Origin: Prevotellaceae bacterium
GTDB lineage: Bacteria; Bacteroidota; Bacteroidia; Bacteroidales; UBA932
Reading direction: 5' to 3'
NCBI GenBank assembly: GCA_031268055.1
Contig: JAIRXY010000066.1
Span: 1-13,592 of the forward strand
DNA length: 13,592 nucleotides
The notes beneath the pieces were generated by a model. That model had not been told where the DNA came from. It searched no databases and saw nothing but the letters and a program-made list of their open reading frames with translations. Below are positions 6,679 through 13,592 of the stretch, piece after piece (position 1 is the first letter of the stretch; the number at the start of each line of letters is the position of its first letter). A program made the position numbers and the translations under genes.

Positions 6679-9150
6679 ATGAAAAAAAGAATACTTATCC
6701 TACCCATATCAATAGGCATAATATGCCTTAGCCTGCAAGCGCAAGCTGTTCGCAAAGAATTTTTGTTGAGAAAAAGCTGGAGCTTTAGCAAGGGAGACTT
6801 TCCCAATGCCGCCGCCGAAAAGTTCGACGACGCTATGTGGAAAAAGGTTACAATTCCGCACGACTGGGCGATATACGGCCCGTTTGACCGCAGCTACGAT
6901 TTGCAGGAAGTAGCAATTACCCAAAATGGAGAAATCGGCGCCTCCGCAAAAACAGGCCGCACCGGTGGACTTCCCTACATGGGCATTGGCTGGTACCGGA
7001 CTGTATTTGACGTTGACGATTTTGAAAAAAAACAAAAGAACGTCTCTTTGCTGTTCGACGGAGCCATGAGCGAAGCGCGCGTATACGTAAACGGCAGGGA
7101 AGCCTGCTACTGGCCATACGGCTACAGCTCATTTCACTGCGACGTGACGGACTTGCTGCACGACGACGGTAAAAGCAACACGCTGGCGGTACGCTTGGAA
7201 AACAGACCTCAATCTTCCCGCTGGTATCCCGGAGCCGGATTATACCGCAACGTCCATGTGATTGTCACCGAAAAAGCGCATGTCCCGATTTGGGGAGCTT
7301 ACATCACAACGCCATACGTATCGGATGAATACGCTTCGGTAAAGCTGAAAACCGAGCTGGTAAATGTATCCGGAAAAGAAGTGAAAATCGTAGCTGAAAT
7401 TTGGGACAAGGATGGGCACGTCGTCGCCCGCAAAGAAAGCCGGCAAAAAATTCACTCCGACCGGCCGCTTGAACAGAATTTTATCGTGAGCAATCCCCAG
7501 CTCTGGTCTCCCGAAAATCCATACCTATACTGCGCCGTCTCAAAAATATACAAGGACGAGCAGCTAACGGACAGCTGCGCAATCCGCTTTGGAATCAGGG
7601 ATATCAAGCTCATTGCCGACAAAGGCTTTTTCCTGAACGGAAAGAAGCGTAAATTTAGGGGAGTATGCAACCACCACGACTTGGGGCCTCTGGGCGCTGC
7701 GGTGAGCGAAGCCGCCTTGCGCCGGCAGCTGACCTTGCTGAAAGATATGGGGTGCGACGCAGTCCGTACCACTCACAATATGCCGGCGCCGGAGCTGGTG
7801 CGCCTTTGCGACGAAATGGGCTTTATGATGCTGATAGAGCCTTTCGACGAATGGGACGTTGCCAAATGCAAAAACGGCTACCACCGCTTCTTCAATGAGT
7901 GGGCGGAAAAAGACATGGTAAGCATGCTTCGCCAATACCGCAACAGCGCCTCGGTGGTTATGTGGAGCATTGGGAATGAAGTCCCCACGCAATGCAGGGA
8001 GGACGGGTACAAAGTGGCTTCGTTTCTTCAAAACATCTGCCACCGGGAAGACCCTACCCGTCCGGTAACTTGCGGCATAGATCAGGTCGATTGCGCGCTG
8101 AATAACGGTTTTGCCGCCCTGCTGGATGTTCCCGGGTTTAACTACCGGATTCACCGTTACGGGGAGGCTTACGAGAAGCTACCGCAAAATCTGCTGTTAG
8201 GCTCAGAAACGGCCTCAACGGTTAGCTCGCGTGGCGTATATAAATTTCCCGCAGAGAAAAAAGCCAACGCCGTTTACGACGACCATCAATCTACCTCGTA
8301 TGACATGGAGCGCTGCAGCTGGTCGAATCTTCCGGACGAAGATTTCGCCCAAGCCGACGACCATGAGTGGACGCTGGGGCAATTCGTCTGGACAGGATTT
8401 GACTACCTTGGCGAACCTACTCCATACGATACCGACGGATGGCCAAGCCATAGCTCCATGTTCGGCATCATTGATTTGGCCGGTATTCCCAAGGACAGGT
8501 ATTATCTGTATCGCAGCGTTTGGAACAAAGACGAAAATACCCTGCACCTGCTACCCCACTGGAGCTGGGAGGGGCGTGAAGGTCAAAAAACGCCGGTATT
8601 TGCTTATACCAACCACCCGTCGGCCGAGTTGTTTATCAACGGCAAAAGTCAGGGTAAGCAAAGCAAAAACAGCGCAACGCTCCAAAATCGTTACCGTCTG
8701 ATGTGGACGGACGTCGTCTACGAGCCGGGGGAAGTAAAGGTAGTCGCCTACGACGCGCAAGGAAAAGCTGCCGGAGAAAAAATAATCCGCACCGCCGGAA
8801 AACCGCACCACATACAGCTATCTGCCGACCGGACACAGCTTATGCCCGATGGCAATGACTTGGCGTATATTCGGGTAAGCGTAGTGGACAAAGACGGGAA
8901 TCTTTGCCCCAACGACAATCGGTTGATTACATTCACCGTTGCCGGCGAGGGGCGCTTCAAAGCGTCAGCCAACGGTAACCCCGCCTGCTTAGATTTATTT
9001 CACCTGCCACAAATGCACGCTTTCAGCGGGGAGCTAACCGCAATTGTACAATCCGGAGAAAAAGCCGGTAAAATACTCGTTGAAGCAAAAGCAAAAGGTT
9101 TGGGAAAAGGCCAAATCCAAATTTTAGCCAAGCAGATAGAAGAAAATTAG
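6679..9150 (+). CDS. GH2 beta-galactosidase, periplasmic (DUF4982-type)
   Basis: Exo-acting enzyme expected to release galactose from imported beta-1,4-galacto-oligosaccharides in the periplasm. It has 823 residues from ATG 6679. An in-frame ATG at 6637 would overlap the GH53 gene and bury the signal peptide. The N-terminus is a non-lipoprotein signal (cut likely after AQA, residue 23). Domains: jelly-roll sugar-binding ~28-197 (with IPHDW and GIGWYRTVF), Ig-like ~200-310, TIM barrel ~313-600, DUF4982-like ~620-704 (YTNHPSAELFINGKSQGK), and a C-terminal Ig-like domain ~708-816. The acid/base is Glu434 in WSIGNEVP and the nucleophile is Glu510 in LLGSETAST, so both catalytic acids are intact. 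GH2 also contains glucuronidases and mannosidases; beta-galactosidase is favoured by the domain layout and the GH53 partner, not proven. It is the last gene of the operon, 22 bp after GH53, and its TAG stop opens the 9148-9210 palindrome. Confidence 0.92.
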   Translation: MKKRILILPISIGIICLSLQAQAVRKEFLLRKSWSFSKGDFPNAAAEKFDDAMWKKVTIPHDWAIYGPFDRSYDLQEVAITQNGEIGASAKTGRTGGLPYMGIGWYRTVFDVDDFEKKQKNVSLLFDGAMSEARVYVNGREACYWPYGYSSFHCDVTDLLHDDGKSNTLAVRLENRPQSSRWYPGAGLYRNVHVIVTEKAHVPIWGAYITTPYVSDEYASVKLKTELVNVSGKEVKIVAEIWDKDGHVVARKESRQKIHSDRPLEQNFIVSNPQLWSPENPYLYCAVSKIYKDEQLTDSCAIRFGIRDIKLIADKGFFLNGKKRKFRGVCNHHDLGPLGAAVSEAALRRQLTLLKDMGCDAVRTTHNMPAPELVRLCDEMGFMMLIEPFDEWDVAKCKNGYHRFFNEWAEKDMVSMLRQYRNSASVVMWSIGNEVPTQCREDGYKVASFLQNICHREDPTRPVTCGIDQVDCALNNGFAALLDVPGFNYRIHRYGEAYEKLPQNLLLGSETASTVSSRGVYKFPAEKKANAVYDDHQSTSYDMERCSWSNLPDEDFAQADDHEWTLGQFVWTGFDYLGEPTPYDTDGWPSHSSMFGIIDLAGIPKDRYYLYRSVWNKDENTLHLLPHWSWEGREGQKTPVFAYTNHPSAELFINGKSQGKQSKNSATLQNRYRLMWTDVVYEPGEVKVVAYDAQGKAAGEKIIRTAGKPHHIQLSADRTQLMPDGNDLAYIRVSVVDKDGNLCPNDNRLITFTVAGEGRFKASANGNPACLDLFHLPQMHAFSGELTAIVQSGEKAGKILVEAKAKGLGKGQIQILAKQIEEN

Positions 9151-9210
9151 GAATTAAGAATTAAGAATTGGGAATACGGCGCATTCCTAATTCTTAATTC
9201 TTAATTCCTA
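9148..9210. terminator. 28-bp heptamer-repeat palindrome between convergent genes; probable two-way terminator
   Basis: Left arm 9148-9175 and right arm 9183-9210 are complementary at 27 of 28 positions; the exception (G 9170 opposite T 9188) is a G-U pair in RNA. The loop is ACGGCGC (9176-9182). The left arm is four heptamers of the form TARGAAT-like, the right arm four ATTCYTA units, and a fifth copy (9211-9217) runs into the HTCS coding end. The first triplet is the TAG stop of GH2 and the last is the TAG stop of the HTCS read on the other strand. In the minus direction the stem is followed by a T-rich tract (AATTTTCTTCT); in the plus direction it is not, so plus-strand termination is less certain. 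Confidence 0.75.
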
Positions 9211-12200
9211 ATTCTTAACATATTGCCCCGGTGGCTTTCCAAACTCTGCCTGAAAGCATTTTGAAAAATAGGAGTGGCTCGAAAATCCAACCATGTACAT
9301 AACTTCCGAAACTGTGAATTTTTTTTGCGATAAAAGGATAGCTGCTTTTTTCATTCGGATAGAGCGAATATATTCAACGGGCGACATGCCGGTAAGCTGC
9401 TTTATTTTCCGGTAAATTTGCTTGGAGCCAGCGCCGGACAGGTGGCTGAGGGAATTTACGCTCAGGTCGGAGTCGTCCATCCGGTCTTCGATAATGTTTG
9501 TTATTTCAGACAAGAATTTCTCGTCTGGGGCAATCACTTCTGCCGCTTTCGGCAAGCCTATGGCTTCTATCCGCAGCTTGCGCTGCAGCAGGCGCTCTTG
9601 CTGTAGCAGCTGCTCAATTCGGGATAAGAGCATTTCTGGGTCAAATGGCTTGGAAATAAATGCACTTACATTCAAATGAATGCTTGCCAACTCCGTACTT
9701 CTATCATCTTTGGCAGTTAGCAGGATGATGGGAGTAGTGGAGGCGGGTAGCTGCTTCCGTATGCGCCGTGTCATCTCCAGCCCGTCCATTACCGGCATCA
9801 TAATATCGGCGATAATCAGGTCGGGATTCTGCTGTAGGCATTTTTCCAGCCCTTGCTTGCCGTTGTGCGCCGCTTCGCAGCGATACTTAGGCGTTAGCGC
9901 CTTGCGAATGAAATCCGCTATTTCGGGGTTATCATCCACAACCAAAATCAGGGGAGACCCCTTGTCCGTTGAAGCAACCGGCAGGCAGTCGATTACTTCC
10001 GTTTCCGTCATCAGCGGTAACGTTACGGTAATAGCAGTTCCCTTATTTTCTTCCGACCGTATGCTTACCGTGCCTTGGTGCTGCTCGGTGTAGGTTTTAA
10101 CCAAGTACAAGCCAATACCGGCGCCTTCTCTACCTTTTGCCGTTTTGGAGGATTGGTAAAAACGTTTGAAAACGTACGCTACCTCGTTACTCGGAATCCC
10201 AATTCCCGTGTCTTCAACCACTATTTCCAGCTGCTTTTTATCGTCACGGCAAGCCAAAAGAAGGCTGATTACGCCCTTGTCCGAATATTTACAGGCATTT
10301 ATGAGCAGGTTGTTCAAAACTGCCTCTATTTTCAAAGCATCAACAAGAAGGTATATCTTTTCTTTGCTTGTAGCAAACTCAAAAGTCAAGCCCTTTTCTT
10401 TGTACCCCTCTTCATATATGGAAAACAAGCTCCGGGCAAATTCCACTATTTCTACTTTTGATAAAATTAGCCCCGGGTCTCCATGGTCCGAACGGTTGAA
10501 GTCAATTACCTGCCTAATAAGAGAATTTATTTTTAGCGCATTTTGCTGTACCGCCTCCAGCTGCTTTTTCTTTGCCGGATCTTTAATTTCCTGTAGCAGT
10601 TTACTTACAGGAGCAATAATCAGGCTCAGGGGCGTTTTAAATTCATGGGAAACATTCGTGAAAAAATCTATCTTCAGGTTGGTCAGCTCCACCGTTTTTT
10701 CTTTCTCTATGCGCTCAATGTGCAGCTTGTTGCGTACCCTGAAGAAGTTGAATATCCACAGCAAAAAACCGGCTATCAGGAGAATATAAATACATTTAGC
10801 AAGCAGGGTATAGTACCACGGGGGCATAATGTCGACCAAAAAGGCATAAGGCGACGGAGATGGCTTGCCCGACAAATCTAATTGGGTAACCGCCAGCTGG
10901 TACTTTCCATACTTCAAGCTCTGATACGAAATATGGTTGGTCTGAGGCTGCAATATGCTCCACGTATCGTCTACGCCCTCCAGCCGGTAAACGAATTTAG
11001 TGTCCTGATTGGAGGCATATTGTAAATCCGAAAATTCAAAGCTCAAATTATTTTGGTCGTAATTCAGCCTTATACCATCTTTATATCGCACATTAAATCC
11101 TTCAGGATGGTGCAGCTTGCCGTTTACGTAGAGGGCCGTGAGCGTGATGGGGTGATTCGCCCCCGCTTCCTTCCGCAGAGAGGGCGAAAACAAGGCCAGC
11201 TCATCGCTTGCGCCTAAGTAGATTACATCGGACGTTTTATCGTAAAATCCGGCCGTAAACGATTTATTCTGCATGTTCAAGCTTTGAATTTCCTCGGTTT
11301 GCTTATTTACTATCCAAACGCCGTCTACTGTGGAGACCCAGATACATTCACCGGCTTCCGTCATCGTTAGGATTTCGCTGTCGACAAATGTGTTGAATTT
11401 GATAAATTTCGACTGATGATTATCGGGGTTTATGCGCGCCAGGCCATCCCTAAAGCCTACCCAGATGAATCCATTATCGTCCCGCATCATGTAGTGGGGC
11501 ATGTTGCCCTCCGTTCGTCCGTCAATGGAGATTTTGGCTATTTTATTTTCCGCTGGGAATATTTTATTAATCCCGCTCTTATAAAATAGCGCCCATACAT
11601 TTCCGCTTTTATCGGGCAATATCTGATTGACAAAATATCCCGACAGCCCGTCTTGAACGGTATAGCTTTGTTCGGCAACATAAGCTCCCCGCGACTGCAT
11701 CAGCCGATGCTTATCAACAACGAATATTCCGCCGAGGCAAGTAGCAATCCACAGCCGTTGCCGGTCGTCCTCAAAAAGGTAGTATGCCCAGTTGGAGTTG
11801 TGCGTATGGGCGCTGTCGACAATTGTATAGTGAACAAATTGTTGCCTGTCGTAATTATATCGGCTAATGCTGCCGTCGGAGGCAATCCACAGCTGCCTGT
11901 CTTTGTCCTCGTATATTTGCCGTATACGGTTATGCGAAATAGGGTATTGCGCATCCCCCATACGGTACCAGATTGAAGCATGCGGTGAGCTCAAGGAGGG
12001 CGAAAAAATCAAACCGTTGGTGCCCCCCAGCCAAAAGTTGCCCCGTGAATCCCGAAACAGAGCGTGAAAGCGGTTGCCATCCCCAACCCCTGTTATCTGG
12101 GAAATTTGAATAAGCTGAAATGCTTGGTTACCTCGTGCAAGGGAAATATTGTAGTCGGTTCCCAGCCAGATATTGTTCTCCCTGTCGGAGAAAATATTCC

Positions 12201-13113
12201 ATATAATGTTGTTGGATAAAGATTTGTTGCTTCTTGAATCGTGCACAATGTGCTGCACGCTATTGTCGGTTTCGTTATAGACATACAAGCCATTGTCTGT
12301 TCCAACCAGCAGCGGGGCAGTACCTTGCGCGTCAATCCGCCGGTCAATTGCTAAGGATTTGACCGAGTTGTTGCGAAAATGGCGGAATGGCTCAATTCGC
12401 TCCTGATGCGGGGTATACCTGTAGAGCATACCCTCTGTTCCAATCCAAATGCACTCCCGAAGCGTATCCGCCAACAAAACATTGACAAATTGGTTGCTTC
12501 TTTTTGCATTGGATGGGAGGGCTATTTTCTCAAATGTACCGCTAACGGGCAGGTATTTACAAAGACCGTTGTAGGTACCGATGTAAAGCGTATGGTCGGC
12601 TTGAGCGATGGAGTAAACCGTTTCGTGAGGAAGACCGGAAGCTTTTGTGGCCGGTATATTCTCCAACCTTTTGCTCCGCAGGTCGTAGCGGAACAAGCCA
12701 TTCAAAGAGCCAATCCAAAGCAGGCTGTCGCAGAGCGCCATTGCCCGCACGTCGGTTGGAAATTCTGCCCTTGCGCTTTCGTATTTATCGGTCTTATAGT
12801 TATAAAAGAATACGCCGTTGTCCGTTCCGAGGCACAGGTACGTATCGCTTAAAACCAGCAGGCAGTAGACTTGCGTATTCGTTTTGTCCGAGATATGCGC
12901 TTGCGCCGAGAAACCATCATAGCTGTACAGTCCCCTGTTCGACCCCATCCATATCAACCCTTGATGATCTTGCGCAAAGCAATTAACGGTAGTCGCTTCG
13001 GCGCTCAGGATAATGTTTTCAAAGGATTGGTAAGCATTTTTCTGCCCCAGCAAGCAAGCTGGGAATAAAAGGAAAAGAAGAGTTCGGAGTATTCGTTTGC
13101 TATATTTTTCCAT
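9208..13113 (-). CDS. Hybrid two-component system sensor/regulator (HTCS) of the galactan PUL
   Basis: One-protein sensor and transcription factor of the inner membrane that should bind a galacto-oligosaccharide in the periplasm and activate the PUL operon. It has 1301 residues, the usual HTCS size. Order: signal/anchor segment ~7-23; two beta-propellers of Reg_prop repeats ~35-650 (recurring IWMGSNRGL / LWIGSLNGL / NIWLGTD motifs); Y_Y_Y domain ~690-762; membrane helix ~766-790; HisKA with phospho-acceptor His823 in NVSHEFKTP; HATPase with N-box NNLLINACKYS (934-944), DTGIGIP (968-974) and GAGIGLYLV; receiver ~1054-1170 with Asp1103 in ADIMMPVMDG and Lys1155; AraC-type HTH ~1202-1301. All key residues are present, so it should be functional. 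It is convergent to the operon, with both stop codons in a shared palindrome, and has its own promoter upstream. Its operator is expected before susC, outside the window. From memory, BT4673 is the B. thetaiotaomicron counterpart. Confidence 0.95.
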   Translation of the reverse strand: MEKYSKRILRTLLFLLFPACLLGQKNAYQSFENIILSAEATTVNCFAQDHQGLIWMGSNRGLYSYDGFSAQAHISDKTNTQVYCLLVLSDTYLCLGTDNGVFFYNYKTDKYESARAEFPTDVRAMALCDSLLWIGSLNGLFRYDLRSKRLENIPATKASGLPHETVYSIAQADHTLYIGTYNGLCKYLPVSGTFEKIALPSNAKRSNQFVNVLLADTLRECIWIGTEGMLYRYTPHQERIEPFRHFRNNSVKSLAIDRRIDAQGTAPLLVGTDNGLYVYNETDNSVQHIVHDSRSNKSLSNNIIWNIFSDRENNIWLGTDYNISLARGNQAFQLIQISQITGVGDGNRFHALFRDSRGNFWLGGTNGLIFSPSLSSPHASIWYRMGDAQYPISHNRIRQIYEDKDRQLWIASDGSISRYNYDRQQFVHYTIVDSAHTHNSNWAYYLFEDDRQRLWIATCLGGIFVVDKHRLMQSRGAYVAEQSYTVQDGLSGYFVNQILPDKSGNVWALFYKSGINKIFPAENKIAKISIDGRTEGNMPHYMMRDDNGFIWVGFRDGLARINPDNHQSKFIKFNTFVDSEILTMTEAGECIWVSTVDGVWIVNKQTEEIQSLNMQNKSFTAGFYDKTSDVIYLGASDELALFSPSLRKEAGANHPITLTALYVNGKLHHPEGFNVRYKDGIRLNYDQNNLSFEFSDLQYASNQDTKFVYRLEGVDDTWSILQPQTNHISYQSLKYGKYQLAVTQLDLSGKPSPSPYAFLVDIMPPWYYTLLAKCIYILLIAGFLLWIFNFFRVRNKLHIERIEKEKTVELTNLKIDFFTNVSHEFKTPLSLIIAPVSKLLQEIKDPAKKKQLEAVQQNALKINSLIRQVIDFNRSDHGDPGLILSKVEIVEFARSLFSIYEEGYKEKGLTFEFATSKEKIYLLVDALKIEAVLNNLLINACKYSDKGVISLLLACRDDKKQLEIVVEDTGIGIPSNEVAYVFKRFYQSSKTAKGREGAGIGLYLVKTYTEQHQGTVSIRSEENKGTAITVTLPLMTETEVIDCLPVASTDKGSPLILVVDDNPEIADFIRKALTPKYRCEAAHNGKQGLEKCLQQNPDLIIADIMMPVMDGLEMTRRIRKQLPASTTPIILLTAKDDRSTELASIHLNVSAFISKPFDPEMLLSRIEQLLQQERLLQRKLRIEAIGLPKAAEVIAPDEKFLSEITNIIEDRMDDSDLSVNSLSHLSGAGSKQIYRKIKQLTGMSPVEYIRSIRMKKAAILLSQKKFTVSEVMYMVGFSSHSYFSKCFQAEFGKPPGQYVKN

Positions 13114-13118
13114 CGAAT

Positions 13119-13187
13119 AATTAGAAATTCCTGTATATCAACTTGTACGACATTTCTTACCTGATAAAAAACACCCAATTAGAAATT
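13119..13187. repeat. 11-bp direct repeat in the HTCS leader
   Basis: AATTAGAAATT occurs at 13119-13129 and again at 13177-13187, a start-to-start distance of 58 bp. Each copy is itself nearly palindromic (AATT-AGA-AATT). Both lie downstream of the predicted HTCS promoter, in the untranslated leader, and one copy ends 6 bp before the start codon. A regulator site is possible, but the sequence is AT-rich and chance similarity is a fair alternative. Confidence 0.4.
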
Positions 13188-13215
13188 AAAAGCGGCGCTA
13201 AAAGAAATTCAATGG

Positions 13216-13248
13216 CAAAGTTAGACGATAAAATAGAATCACCACAAA
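13216..13248 (-). promoter_or_regulatory. Bacteroidetes-type promoter of the HTCS gene
   Basis: On the minus strand TTTG (13248-13245) is followed after 21 bases by TAACTTTG (13223-13216), an exact match to the Bacteroides -33 TTTG and -7 TAnnTTTG elements at an accepted spacing. It points at the HTCS start codon (13113), which would give a leader of about 95 nt. It lies between the transposase remnant and the HTCS gene. The match is seen in the sequence; promoter activity is inferred. Confidence 0.6.
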
Positions 13249-13281
13249 ATTTAACAATAAATTTTGCCTTTCTGCAATTGC

Positions 13282-13320
13282 TTATTTCATCCTCTCTTCC
13301 AATTCGGCTAAGGTTTTTTT
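13282..13320 (-). other. Slippery A7 run and -1 frame extension at the end of the IS630 orfA
   Basis: The minus strand reads ATA AAA AAA CCT TAG, with seven A at 13320-13314 just before the stop of the transposase fragment. A -1 slip there would replace KKP-stop by KKTLAELEERMK-stop, ending at 13282. Many IS elements join orfA to orfB by such a slip. Here the shifted frame ends after ten further codons and no catalytic domain follows, so any frameshift signal is now a relic. Confidence 0.45.
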
Positions 13321-13592
13321 ATATCAGCTTTTGCCTGCTCACGCAGCGCTTCGTTCCTTTCGGGGTATTTGCCGCGTGTGCGCTGAAAGCTGAAGCCCAA
13401 TTCGTGCAGAAGCACATATGCAGCAGCCTGCTTGTACACAATCTGATAGTTGGATTCCAGATGTTTACGCAGCAGTGGGCCTGACCATGTCGCCGTATTG
13501 TAGCCGAATTTTTCAGGGCTTTGGGACAAATCGGATTTTACCGACTCTTTTTGCTCGGCAGTCATAAACGAGTGTCTGCCCCTGCCCGGCTT
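13308..13592 (-). CDS. IS630-family transposase, N-terminal winged-helix part (orfA), likely remnant; runs off window
   Basis: DNA-binding portion of an IS630/mariner-like transposase. The frame stays open through the right edge of the window: codons before the ATG at 13565 read KPGRGRHSF, matching the Gly/Arg-rich linker that joins the two helix-turn-helix domains in this family, so the true start lies outside. The visible part is the winged helix (HTH_33 type): MTAEQKESVKSDLSQSP, GYNTATWSGPLLRKHLE, and VYKQAAAYVLLHELGFSFQR. It ends with KKP-stop right after a run of seven A on the coding strand. No DDE catalytic domain follows in any frame before the HTCS gene (only ~170 bp remain). It is therefore either orfA of a two-frame element whose orfB is lost, or a truncated pseudogene. 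It is unlikely to have any role in the PUL. Confidence 0.8.
   Translation of the reverse strand, partial: KPGRGRHSFMTAEQKESVKSDLSQSPEKFGYNTATWSGPLLRKHLESNYQIVYKQAAAYVLLHELGFSFQRTRGKYPERNEALREQAKADIKKP

Noticed and set aside
7564..8154. 196-codon open frame on the minus strand inside GH2
   Set aside because: It lies opposite the GH2 catalytic domain and has no family features; an antisense shadow.
9148..9217. Short CRISPR-like array
   Set aside because: The 7-bp units are contiguous without spacers and form a palindrome, so they are a simple repeat/terminator.
10166..10789. 207-codon open frame on the plus strand inside the HTCS gene
   Set aside because: It lies opposite the kinase domain, and its hydrophobic Ser/Phe-rich product is what antisense reading of such a region gives.
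13143..13484. 113-codon plus-strand frame in the HTCS upstream region
   Set aside because: It overlaps the transposase remnant on the other strand and the HTCS promoter, with no recognisable features.

Overview
The window reads as chromosome from a Bacteroidota species, most likely of the order Bacteroidales. The evidence is the SusC/SusD pair, lipoproteins with acidic residues just after the lipobox cysteine, a hybrid two-component system, start codons set in A-rich tracts instead of strong Shine-Dalgarno sites, and one good match to the Bacteroides promoter (TTTG ... TAnnTTTG). I cannot name the genus.

Layout. Bases 1-9150 (+ strand) hold a tight run of five genes that looks like one operon: a SusC TonB-dependent transporter cut by the left edge of the window, a SusD lipoprotein, a SusE-like surface lipoprotein with repeated carbohydrate-binding-like domains, a GH53 endo-beta-1,4-galactanase lipoprotein, and a GH2 beta-galactosidase with an ordinary signal peptide. 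Gene spacings are 13, 25, 17 and 22 bp. Bases 9148-9210 form a 28-bp AT-rich palindrome made of heptamer repeats, and its outer triplets are the stop codons of the two convergent genes. Bases 9208-13113 (- strand) encode a 1301-residue hybrid two-component system (HTCS): beta-propeller sensor, Y_Y_Y domain, histidine kinase, receiver and AraC-type DNA-binding domain. Its promoter is recognisable at 13216-13248. At the right edge (13308-13592, - strand) lies the N-terminal DNA-binding part of an IS630-family transposase with no catalytic domain beside it.

How the genes work together. This is a compact polysaccharide utilisation locus (PUL) for beta-1,4-galactan, the side chain of pectin (rhamnogalacturonan I) and arabinogalactan I. 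The surface GH53 would cut galactan into oligosaccharides, SusD and the SusE-like protein would hold glycan at the surface, SusC would import the oligosaccharides, and the periplasmic GH2 would release galactose. The HTCS would sense an oligosaccharide in the periplasm and switch on the operon. From memory, gene content and order match the galactan PUL of Bacteroides thetaiotaomicron (BT4667-BT4673). The main system is therefore not new. The less ordinary signals are small: a perfect 14-bp hairpin at the start of the GH53 gene, paired identical start-codon contexts, the stop-codon palindrome, and the transposase remnant with a slippery A7 run.
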